DNA of 8,050 nucleotides from Alphaproteobacteria bacterium (GTDB lineage Bacteria > Pseudomonadota > Alphaproteobacteria > Rhizobiales > Aestuariivirgaceae). Under the pieces are notes generated by a model, which was not told where the DNA came from, ran no database searches, and saw nothing but the letters and a program-made list of their open reading frames with translations. A program made the position numbers and the translations under genes. The DNA lies in NCBI GenBank assembly GCA_020441605.1, contig JAGRLX010000281.1, positions 1 to 8,050 of the forward strand, written 5' to 3'. Below are positions 1 through 4,642 of the stretch, one piece after another; position 1 is the stretch's first letter, and every line of letters begins with the position of its first letter.

Positions 1-407
1 CCATCGGCCCCCGGCGCACCACCGGCACCGGCCGGACCCTGCGGACCTTGCGGACCGGTTGCACCATCAGCGCCCGGCGCACCATCGGCACCGGCCGGAC
101 CCTGCGGACCTTGCGGACCGGTTGCACCATCGGCACCCGCCGGACCTGCCGGACCCTGGTCACCCTGCGGACCGGTGGCACCATCAGCACCGGCCGGACC
201 TGCCGGACCCTGGTCACCCTGCGGACCTGTTGCACCATCGGCACCGGCCGGACCTTGCGGACCTGTTGCGCCATCAGCACCCGGCGCACCATCGGCACCG
301 GCCGGACCCTGCGGACCTGCGGGACCGGTTGCACCATCGGCACCCGGTGCACCATCGGCACCGGCCGGACCCTGCGGGCCGGTGGCTCCCTGGATGCCCT
401 GGGCACC
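1..407 (-). repeat. Tandem coding repeat for collagen-type Gly-X-Y triplets
   Basis: All codons from 407 down to the edge read Gly-X-Y without interruption. Larger units recur: an 18-residue block ([18 protein letters not shown], 54 bases) occurs twice in a row, and a block [21 protein letters not shown] occurs twice nearest the edge. The DNA copies are nearly identical, so slippage or recombination could change repeat number. In the visible 45 triplets the only charged residue is Asp (12 of them); there is no Lys, Arg or Glu. Confidence 0.9.
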
Positions 408-890
408 ACGGGCTACGAACTTCTCCCAGAAGTCGGGGTTGCTGAACGGCTGCTTGTTCAAGTTGACGTTTGCATTGGCCTTGGCCCGCCAGGCATTGCC
501 GCCGCCGGTGACGACATCATTCTCGACATAGGTTCGGGTCGAGTTCCATTCACCGCGTGGATTGATGCCGGCCGGTCCGCAATTGGCGATCACCACGTCG
601 AGAGCTTCACGCACCCCGCCATCGGTCCTGATGGCTTCCAGAGTGGCGACGCAGTCGCGGGGAACATAGACCAGGTTGAAACTGAAGGCGCCGGTGCCGC
701 TGGCGATGGGAGTCAGAAACTGACCGTCCAGGCGCATCTGCGGCGGAGTGCCGATGCCGGTGCGGGTGCCGTTGACCACCAGCTGCCCGCCGGAAATCTC
801 GGCGGTGGTGACCGTGATCTCTGCCGAGGCGCTGCCGGCAGCGCACAAGGCAAGAATACTACTTGTTGCCAGTACTCGACCCAATTTCAT
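1..890 (-). CDS. Secreted collagen-like (Gly-X-Y repeat) protein, 3' end outside window
   Basis: The minus frame is open from ATG 890-888 to the window edge, giving 296 codons and no stop. Residues 1-23 are a Sec signal peptide (hydrophobic core, then SASA before Glu24). Residues 24-105 look like a small beta-sandwich domain with Cys80 and Cys104, which could form a disulfide. Residues 115-158 resemble a CBM5/12-like carbohydrate-binding module (Trp115, Tyr121, NDVV 124-127, Trp134-Arg-Ala, Trp155). From Gly162 onward there are 45 uninterrupted Gly-X-Y triplets ([18 protein letters not shown]). A purine-rich ribosome site (GGGGAAGG) lies about 6 bases before ATG. The protein is probably exported and forms an extended triple-helical surface or matrix fibre. 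The frame is certain; the sugar-binding role is inferred from the Trp/Tyr pattern, and the C-terminal part is not visible. The gene is divergent from the cytochrome c gene. Confidence 0.9.
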   Translation of the reverse strand, partial: MKLGRVLATSSILALCAAGSASAEITVTTAEISGGQLVVNGTRTGIGTPPQMRLDGQFLTPIASGTGAFSFNLVYVPRDCVATLEAIRTDGGVREALDVVIANCGPAGINPRGEWNSTRTYVENDVVTGGGNAWRAKANANVNLNKQPFSNPDFWEKFVARGAQGIQGATGPQGPAGADGAPGADGATGPAGPQGPAGADGAPGADGATGPQGPAGADGATGPQGDQGPAGPAGADGATGPQGDQGPAGPAGADGATGPQGPQGPAGADGAPGADGATGPQGPQGPAGAGGAPGAD

Positions 891-937
891 GAGAGCCTTC
901 CCCTAGAATTACGTTAAGTCAAGTTACAATCTACCTC

Positions 938-960
938 AAAGTCAGCATAAGTCTGACTTT
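938..960. promoter_or_regulatory. 8-bp inverted repeat over the -10 of the collagen-like gene
   Basis: AAAGTCAG (938-945) and CTGACTTT (953-960) are perfect inverted copies separated by 7 bases. The element covers the whole -10 box and half of the spacer, and ends next to the predicted transcript start. That is the usual place for a dimeric repressor. I do not recognise the sequence as a known operator. Confidence 0.5.
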
Positions 961-972
961 TCCATGTGTCAA
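944..972 (-). promoter_or_regulatory. Probable sigma-70-type promoter of the collagen-like gene
   Basis: On the minus strand a perfect TTGACA (-35, 972-967) is separated by exactly 17 bases from TATGCT (-10, 949-944, 4 of 6 consensus bases). The predicted transcript start is near 937, leaving a leader of about 47 bases before the ATG at 890. This is the best promoter match in the window. Confidence 0.65.
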
Positions 973-1006
973 ATCTAGCGTTGTGTGAGGTTGCGCCACG
1001 ATTCAC

Positions 1007-1021
1007 TTAACCATCCGTTAA
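1007..1021. promoter_or_regulatory. CtrA-like site (TTAA-N7-TTAA)
   Basis: TTAA (1007-1010), seven bases, then TTAA (1018-1021) matches the full CtrA box known from Caulobacter and other alphaproteobacteria. It lies about 70-85 bases upstream of the predicted start of the collagen-like gene and about 126 bases before the cytochrome c start. It could act on either gene. The motif is AT-rich and short, so chance is possible. Confidence 0.35.
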
Positions 1022-1107
1022 TTATTTCTTCGACCCGCCGTCCTGAACCGGCGTCCGTTTCTCGACGCCGCTTCTCTTCCAGGGGTGACCCGCGACCGGA
1101 ACACCCA

Positions 1108-1121
1108 TTGACCTCCGTCAA
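1108..1121. promoter_or_regulatory. FNR/FixK-like box upstream of cytochrome c
   Basis: TTGAC-N4-GTCAA is a perfect 5-bp inverted repeat and fits the FixK2-type consensus TTG(A/C)-N6-(T/G)CAA. Its centre lies 41.5 bases upstream of the ATG at 1156, the standard activator distance if transcription starts at that ATG. A weak -10 (TCAAAT, 1143-1148) would fit this. The motif is seen directly; control by an FNR/FixK protein is inferred. Confidence 0.4.
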
Positions 1122-1146
1122 CATGGCGCCCCATGGAATGTGTCAA

Positions 1147-1749
1147 ATGACCCCCATGCGATTCGCCACGAGTATCGTTGCCTTCGGCCTGTTCCTCGCC
1201 GCGCCCGCCGTGGCGCAGGAAAGCACCTTGGCCGAAGGCAAGCGTCTGTCCGAAATCAATTGCACCCGCTGCCACAACATCGAGGCCGCGGGCGAGAGCC
1301 CGCTCACCGATGCGCCGCCTTTCCGCGAATTGGCCAAGAACTACAGTCCCGAAGAATTGACTGACGGCTTCATGGACGGCCTCGCCGTCCGTCATCCGCT
1401 GATGCCCGACTGGGAGGTGACCGAGCCCCAGGCCGATGCGCTGACCGCCTATATCATGAGCCTCAAGGGCCAGGATCAGGAGAAGACCGGCGACAGCCCG
1501 ATCCTGATCGGCCACGATATCCTGCGCGCAAACTGCGCCCGCTGCCATGCAATCGACGCGGACAGCGCCAGCCCCGAGCCCAAGGCCCCACCGTTTCGCG
1601 TCATCGTCGGCAGATACGATCCCGAAAATCTCGAGGAGGCGCTGGCCGAGGGCATCGTGACCGGGCACAAGGACATGCCCGAATTTGTCTTTGAGCCGGA
1701 CGAGATCATGGCCATCATCGCCTATCTCGACACGCTCAAGGCCGAATAG
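1147..1749 (+). CDS. Periplasmic diheme cytochrome c
   Basis: This 200-residue protein carries two class I c-type heme domains and probably shuttles electrons in the periplasm. A signal peptide covers residues 1-23 (cleavage after AVA, before Gln24). Heme-binding CXXCH motifs are at 39-43 (CTRCH) and 130-134 (CARCH). The likely axial methionines are Met86 (HPLMPDW) and Met177 (HKDMPEF). The two halves align over about 75 residues, each with an APPF segment after the heme site and an (I/Y)AYxxxLK ending, so they arose by duplication. No electron partner is coded nearby. Start choice: the frame is open back to 985, but that Arg-rich extension does not look like protein. ATG 1147 has only a weak GGA 9 bases upstream; ATG 1156 gives an equally good signal peptide and may be a leaderless start. 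ATG 1138 is also in frame. Confidence 0.92.
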   Translation: MTPMRFATSIVAFGLFLAAPAVAQESTLAEGKRLSEINCTRCHNIEAAGESPLTDAPPFRELAKNYSPEELTDGFMDGLAVRHPLMPDWEVTEPQADALTAYIMSLKGQDQEKTGDSPILIGHDILRANCARCHAIDADSASPEPKAPPFRVIVGRYDPENLEEALAEGIVTGHKDMPEFVFEPDEIMAIIAYLDTLKAE

Positions 1750-1759
1750 GCGAGGCACT

Positions 1760-1791
1760 CGGATCACGATCCCGCGATCGACGGTGATCCG
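1760..1791 (+). terminator. Possible terminator after cytochrome c
   Basis: CGGATCAC (1760-1767) pairs perfectly with GTGATCCG (1784-1791). An inner GATC/GATC pair extends the stem, with a 4-base bulge. It starts 10 bases after the stop codon. The following U-tract is weak (a TCTCTTTTC run near 1801), so termination may be inefficient. Confidence 0.4.
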
Positions 1792-1857
1792 GACACCGTA
1801 TCTCTTTTCACATCACTGATGTATTTGGATTTTTATATCAAGCAACGGTGCTCCGGC

Positions 1858-1887
1858 TTGACTCGCCGCTGATCCGCAGCGTGCTAT
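1858..1887 (+). promoter_or_regulatory. Possible promoter of the small-ORF/hairpin unit
   Basis: TTGACT (1858-1863), 18 bases, then TGCTAT (1882-1887) within a GCTATGTT string of alphaproteobacterial -10 style. An AT-rich block (1826-1841) lies just upstream and could act as an UP element. The predicted transcript starts near 1894, about 33 bases before the small ORF. The spacing is not ideal for the CTATGT alternative. Confidence 0.35.
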
Positions 1888-1926
1888 GTTCCGTATCAGG
1901 TTCAACGCTTGTAGCTGGATGGAAAG

Positions 1927-2109
1927 ATGTCAAAGGCCGTCATTCTCGTACTTGCCATCGCTCTGATGATGGCATCGGGTTTCAGAACGTCTCCCGGCCA
2001 TTCCCCGGAGCGTGGGATGGCGATGGGGACCAAACTGACAAACGAGCCGGTCATGACGGAGTCCCAGAGGCCATTGAAATCCGACCGTCTCAACCTACCT
2101 CTTACCTGA
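1927..2109 (+). CDS. Small secreted or membrane peptide, 60 residues, unknown function
   Basis: The ORF starts at ATG 1927 with a purine-rich stretch ahead (GGA at 1917-1919, 7 bases before ATG) and ends at TGA 2107-2109. Residues 4-18 are hydrophobic (AVILVLAIALMMASG after Met-Ser-Lys), which suggests a signal peptide or single membrane anchor. The remaining 40 residues are polar, with several Pro, Ser, Thr and Met and no Cys. I do not recognise a family. Support for expression comes from the candidate promoter upstream and the terminator-like hairpin 42 bases after the stop, which frame the ORF as its own unit. The first C-loop hairpin begins inside the stop codon. The ORF could also be chance within a small RNA gene. 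Confidence 0.5.
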   Translation: MSKAVILVLAIALMMASGFRTSPGHSPERGMAMGTKLTNEPVMTESQRPLKSDRLNLPLT

Positions 2110-2144
2110 GTCTGCGGCTTCCCCCCCCCTGCCCCTGCAGACTC
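2108..2144 (+). ncRNA. Hairpin with long C-rich loop, possible small-RNA module
   Basis: GAGTCTGC (2108-2115) pairs perfectly with GCAGACTC (2137-2144). The 21-base loop holds a run of nine C residues followed by TGCCCC. It overlaps the stop codon of the small ORF and lies 6 bases before the next hairpin. C-rich loops of this kind are used by some alphaproteobacterial small RNAs (the CcsR and alpha-r14 families) to bind G-rich ribosome sites. This stem-loop is not a recognised member; the comparison is by architecture only. Confidence 0.35.
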
Positions 2145-2150
2145 CTTTGC

Positions 2151-2178
2151 GAGGCCCGGGTCCCCCCACCCGGGCCTC
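2151..2178 (+). terminator. Strong GC hairpin, probable terminator of the small-ORF unit
   Basis: An 11-bp perfect stem (GAGGCCCGGGT, 2151-2161, with 2168-2178) encloses a loop of six C residues. The bases after it (AACTTATTC) form only a poor U-tract. It separates the small ORF from cysK. The all-C loop repeats the theme of the preceding hairpin, so it could be both terminator and the 3' domain of a small RNA. Confidence 0.6.
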
Positions 2179-2295
2179 AACTTATTCACATCACGTTTCA
2201 GCGTCCGGTCGCTTTACAATCCGGTGCCGGAGTGCTGGAGTTCGCGTGCCCGCTCCGGCTCACGCCGCAGCCACCTAAACCGGAAGGACACGCCC

Positions 2296-3351
2296 ATGGC
2301 CCATCTTTATGCCAATATCCTCGAAACCGTCGGGAACACCCCTGTTGTCAGGATCAACCGTCTTGCTCCGGAACACGTCAATCTCTTTGTAAAAATTGAG
2401 GCCTTCAATCCGCTGGGATCGGTCAAGGATCGCCTCGCCCTGGGGGTGATCGAGGCGGCCGAGAAAAGCGGTGAGCTGAAGCCAGGCCAGACGGTCATCG
2501 AGGCAACCAGCGGCAACACCGGCATCGGACTTGCCATGGTCTGCGCCCAGAAGGGTTACCCGCTGGTGGTCACGATGGTCGAGACCTTCAGCGTCGAGCG
2601 TCGCAAGCTGATGCGCTTTCTCGGAGCCAAGGTAGTGCTGACGCCGGCTGCCGAACGCGCCGTCGGCATGGTGCGAAAGGCCACTGAGTTGGCCAAGGCC
2701 CATGGCTGGTTCCTGACCCGGCAATTCGAAAACGATGCCAACCCCGACATGCATTCCCGCACCACAGCGCGTGAGATCATTGACGATTTCGACGGCGAAA
2801 GGCTGGACTACTGGGTCACGGGATTTGGCACTGGCGGAACGCTGAAAGGTGTTGCGCGCGTTCTGCGCAAGGAGCGGCCCGATACCCGTATCGTCGTATG
2901 CGAACCGGCGGATGCGCCCATGCTCACGTCGAAGTCGCCCCAGGCGCGCAATGCCGATGGCACAGCCGCCACACCCAATGCCGCCTGGAAGCCCCATCCG
3001 ATGCAGGGCTGGAGCCCGGACTTCGTACCGAAGATCACCGGAGATGCTGTCGAACAGGGACTTTTCGACGAGGTATTGACCGTCACCGGCCCGGAAGCGA
3101 TGGCCTGCAGCAAGGATCTCGCCCAGAAGGAAGGCATTTTCGTCGGCATCACCGCGGGTGGCACTTTTGCGGCCGCACTCAAGGTGGCGCAGGGTGCGCC
3201 CGCAGGGTCCAACATTCTTTGCATGTTGCCAGACACCGGCGAACGCTACCTGTCGACCCCCCTCTTCGGCGATATCCTGCCCGACATGAACGATGAGGAA
3301 CTGGCGATCTCGCAATCGACGCCCGGCGCCCAGTTTCCCCCGAAGGCCTGA
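2296..3351 (+). CDS. cysK: Cysteine synthase (O-acetylserine sulfhydrylase), long variant
   Basis: This cytosolic PLP enzyme makes L-cysteine and acetate from O-acetyl-L-serine and sulfide. It has 351 residues. Visible motifs are TVGNTP (11-16), PLGSVKDR (39-46) with PLP Lys44, the substrate loop TSGNTG (71-76), phosphate-binding GTGGT (178-182) and PDTGERYLST (312-321). The family is usually 300-325 residues. Here an insert around 211-234 and a C-terminal tail after residue 328 add length. At the place of the usual GISSG motif it reads GITAGGT (284-290), so Ala287 stands where the Ser contacting the PLP ring nitrogen normally lies. ATG 2296 is chosen because AAGGA sits 7 bases upstream and the VGNTP motif falls at the normal distance; the upstream extension to 2224 is unlike the family. 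It is monocistronic, between the hairpin at 2151 and the terminator at 3364, and converges on rpsI. Confidence 0.95.
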   Translation: MAHLYANILETVGNTPVVRINRLAPEHVNLFVKIEAFNPLGSVKDRLALGVIEAAEKSGELKPGQTVIEATSGNTGIGLAMVCAQKGYPLVVTMVETFSVERRKLMRFLGAKVVLTPAAERAVGMVRKATELAKAHGWFLTRQFENDANPDMHSRTTAREIIDDFDGERLDYWVTGFGTGGTLKGVARVLRKERPDTRIVVCEPADAPMLTSKSPQARNADGTAATPNAAWKPHPMQGWSPDFVPKITGDAVEQGLFDEVLTVTGPEAMACSKDLAQKEGIFVGITAGGTFAAALKVAQGAPAGSNILCMLPDTGERYLSTPLFGDILPDMNDEELAISQSTPGAQFPPKA

Positions 3352-3387
3352 GCCAAAACGAAAACGGCCGGAGAAAACTCCGGCCGT
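3352..3387 (-). terminator. Intrinsic terminator of rplM-rpsI (also faces cysK)
   Basis: A 10-bp perfect stem (ACGGCCGGAG, 3364-3373, with 3378-3387) has a 4-base loop. Read on the minus strand it is followed by TTTCGTTTTGG, a good U-tract, so it ends the ribosomal transcript 25 bases after the rpsI stop. On the plus strand only the hairpin is present without a U-tract, so cysK termination would be weaker. Confidence 0.85.
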
Positions 3388-3411
3388 CCGCACGAATACT
3401 TGTAGTGAAGC

Positions 3412-3894
3412 CTAGCGCTTCGAGAACTGGAAGCTGCGGCGGGCTTTCGCACGGCCGTACTTCTTGCGCTCCACTGCGCGGCTGTCACGGGTGAGGAACC
3501 CAGCCTTCTTGAGAACCGAACGAAGCTCGGGCTCGAAATAGGTCATGGCGCGCGAAAGACCATGGCGCACTGCACCAGCCTGGCCCGAGAGCCCACCACC
3601 GGTCACGGTGCATTCCACATCGAACTGGGTGGCGCGATTGGCCAATACCAGCGGCTGCTGAACCAGCATGCGCAGAACCGGGCGGGCGAAATAGGTTTCG
3701 ATGGTCTTGCCGTTGACGGTGATCTTGCCCGAGCCACGCTTCACCCAGACGCGGGAAATCGCATCCTTCCGGCGGCCAGTGGCATAGGCACGGCCTTTCG
3801 CGTCAAGTTTGGGCTTGGCCGGTGCAGCTGCCTGGGCGGCAGGCGCCATTCCCAGGGCCTTGCCGAGGTCGGCGAGTGTTGTCTGTTCAGCCAT
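3412..3894 (-). CDS. rpsI: 30S ribosomal protein S9
   Basis: S9 binds 16S rRNA in the head of the small subunit; its C-terminal tail reaches the P-site tRNA. The protein has 160 residues against about 130 in E. coli. The extra length is an Ala/Pro/Lys-rich N-terminal extension (residues 1-35) that is usual in alphaproteobacteria. The core starts at [14 protein letters not shown] (37-50), followed by [15 protein letters not shown] and the basic tail ending in SFQFSKR. The start ATG lies 3 bases after the rplM stop. A GAGAGG ribosome site, placed inside the last rplM codons, is 8 bases before it, so the two genes form one operon with coupled translation. Confidence 0.98.
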   Translation of the reverse strand: MAEQTTLADLGKALGMAPAAQAAAPAKPKLDAKGRAYATGRRKDAISRVWVKRGSGKITVNGKTIETYFARPVLRMLVQQPLVLANRATQFDVECTVTGGGLSGQAGAVRHGLSRAMTYFEPELRSVLKKAGFLTRDSRAVERKKYGRAKARRSFQFSKR

Positions 3895-3897
3895 GTC

Positions 3898-4362
3898 TTA
3901 GCCTCTCACCGCGTTCTTTGGGTTCATCGCCCGAATATCGAGTTTCTTGGGATTCTGGGCCTCATGGGGATGGGCCGAACCGGCATAGATGCGCAGATGG
4001 GTCATCTGCTGGCGCTTCAGCGGGCCGCCTGGCAGCATGCGCTTGACGGCTGCTTCGAGCACACGCTCGGGATGCTTGCCCTCAAGGATCTTGCCAGCCT
4101 TGCGCTCCTTGATGCCGCCTGGGAAACCGGTGTGCCAATAATAGGTCTTCTGCTCGTTCTTGCGACCGGTGAGAACGATCTTTTCCGCGTTGATCACGAT
4201 GATGTTGTCGCCGCAATCCATGTGTGGCGTGAAGGTCGGCTTGTGCTTGCCGCGCAGACGATTGGCGATGATGGCGGCCGCACGGCCGACGATCAGACCT
4301 TCCGCGTCGATCAGCACCCAGTCCTTCACGATGTCCTTGGCTTTCGCCGTGTAGGTTTTCAT
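3898..4362 (-). CDS. rplM: 50S ribosomal protein L13
   Basis: L13 is an early-assembly protein of the large subunit that binds 23S rRNA. It has 154 residues (E. coli 142). It begins [11 protein letters not shown] and contains [19 protein letters not shown] (15-33), the [17 protein letters not shown] region (38-54), the [11 protein letters not shown] segment and the [11 protein letters not shown] motif. It is the first gene of the rplM-rpsI operon. In E. coli L13 can repress its own operon through the leader; here a GC-rich hairpin lies in the leader (4423-4446), but autoregulation is only inferred. The ribosome site is weak (GAGA about 9 bases before ATG). Confidence 0.98.
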   Translation of the reverse strand: MKTYTAKAKDIVKDWVLIDAEGLIVGRAAAIIANRLRGKHKPTFTPHMDCGDNIIVINAEKIVLTGRKNEQKTYYWHTGFPGGIKERKAGKILEGKHPERVLEAAVKRMLPGGPLKRQQMTHLRIYAGSAHPHEAQNPKKLDIRAMNPKNAVRG

Positions 4363-4422
4363 CCGAGTGTCTCTGGTCCTGAGGGTGATATACAGTCTAT
4401 CTATTGCATTTGCTGGACGCCG

Positions 4423-4446
4423 GGGCGGTTTAACCGCCTGCCGCCC
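4423..4446 (-). promoter_or_regulatory. GC-rich leader hairpin of rplM with two alternative pairings
   Basis: On the minus strand GGGCGG (4446-4441) can pair with CCGCCC (4428-4423) around a 12-base loop. Alternatively the 15-base near-palindrome GGCGGTT-A-AACCGCC (4438-4424) can fold on itself. Both use the same 3' strand, so they exclude each other. The element lies between the predicted promoter and the rplM start. It may be a leader control element, or simply a GC-rich palindrome. Confidence 0.3.
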
Positions 4447-4458
4447 AATGTGCGTCGG

Positions 4459-4487
4459 TCGTTACCGAATGACGGCTGATCTGTCAA
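4459..4487 (-). promoter_or_regulatory. Probable promoter of rplM-rpsI
   Basis: On the minus strand TTGACA (4487-4482) is a perfect -35, followed by 17 bases and TAACGA (4464-4459), a mediocre -10. The predicted start near 4452 gives a leader of about 90 bases. Confidence 0.45.
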
Positions 4488-4499
4488 GAAATACCCCTG

Positions 4500-4514
4500 A
4501 AACACTATGTGTTT
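4500..4514. promoter_or_regulatory. Palindrome between divergent promoters of rplM and the 4643 operon
   Basis: AAACAC (4500-4505) and GTGTTT (4509-4514) are perfect inverted copies 3 bases apart. The element covers the -35 position of the plus-strand promoter and ends 13 bases upstream of the minus-strand -35. It looks like a dimer-binding site; I do not recognise the factor. Confidence 0.35.
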
Positions 4515-4520
4515 TTAATG

Positions 4521-4529
4521 TGGTATCAT
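4521..4529 (+). promoter_or_regulatory. Extended -10 promoter of the secreted protein/ECH operon
   Basis: TG-N-TATCAT is an extended -10 with 5 of 6 consensus bases. There is no convincing -35; a palindrome occupies its place, which suggests help from an activator. The predicted leader is about 107 bases. Confidence 0.4.
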
Positions 4530-4567
4530 ATTACCTCGCTTTGCATGGGGTGCACGGCCCTGCAGCG

Positions 4568-4608
4568 CCATGCCGCCGCCAAAATCATTCCCCTTTGCTG
4601 CGGCATGG
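4568..4608 (+). promoter_or_regulatory. 5' leader stem-loop before the 4643 gene
   Basis: CCATGCCGC (4568-4576) pairs perfectly with GCGGCATGG (4600-4608) around a 23-base loop. Loop bases 4588-4593 (TTCCCC) are complementary to GGGGAA (4629-4634) just before and within the ribosome site of the gene at 4643. A loop-to-ribosome-site pairing could lower translation. The stem is seen directly; the pseudoknot is inferred. Confidence 0.4.
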
Positions 4609-4642
4609 ATTAGTGTACCGGTGCTTTGGGGGAAGGAGAACC

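Noticed and set aside
1..407. CRISPR array or satellite repeat
   Set aside because: The repeats are contiguous, of 9-base periodicity and coding (Gly-X-Y); there are no unique spacers.
48..917. Long plus-strand frames rich in Thr-Gly-Arg or Pro-Ala-Gly repeats over 48-917
   Set aside because: They are shadows of the minus-strand Gly-X-Y coding repeat. The minus frame alone has a signal peptide, a ribosome site, a promoter and a recognisable collagen pattern.
985..1146. Upstream extension of cytochrome c to 985
   Set aside because: The extension is Arg/Ser/Pro-rich, has no ribosome site, and would place the signal peptide 54 residues inside the protein.
965..1148. 10-base direct repeat TGTGTCAAAT at 965-974 and 1139-1148
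   Set aside because: The first copy is explained by the minus-strand -35 and the second overlaps the cytochrome c start. Two copies 174 bases apart with no further symmetry may be chance.
1902..2189. 95-codon minus-strand frame across the small unit
   Set aside because: It starts within the 11-bp hairpin, has no ribosome site and a composition typical of antisense shadows.
2185..2295. cysK promoter with TACAAT (2215-2220) as -10
   Set aside because: The -10 is good, but no -35 lies at 16-18 bases, so I could not support a full promoter.
2275..3393. 372-codon minus-strand frame opposite cysK
   Set aside because: Antisense shadow of a certain gene in GC-rich DNA; no ribosome site, and it crosses the terminator hairpin at 3364-3387.
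3562..4479. 305-codon plus-strand frame opposite rpsI-rplM
   Set aside because: Antisense to two certain ribosomal protein genes, with no protein family likeness.
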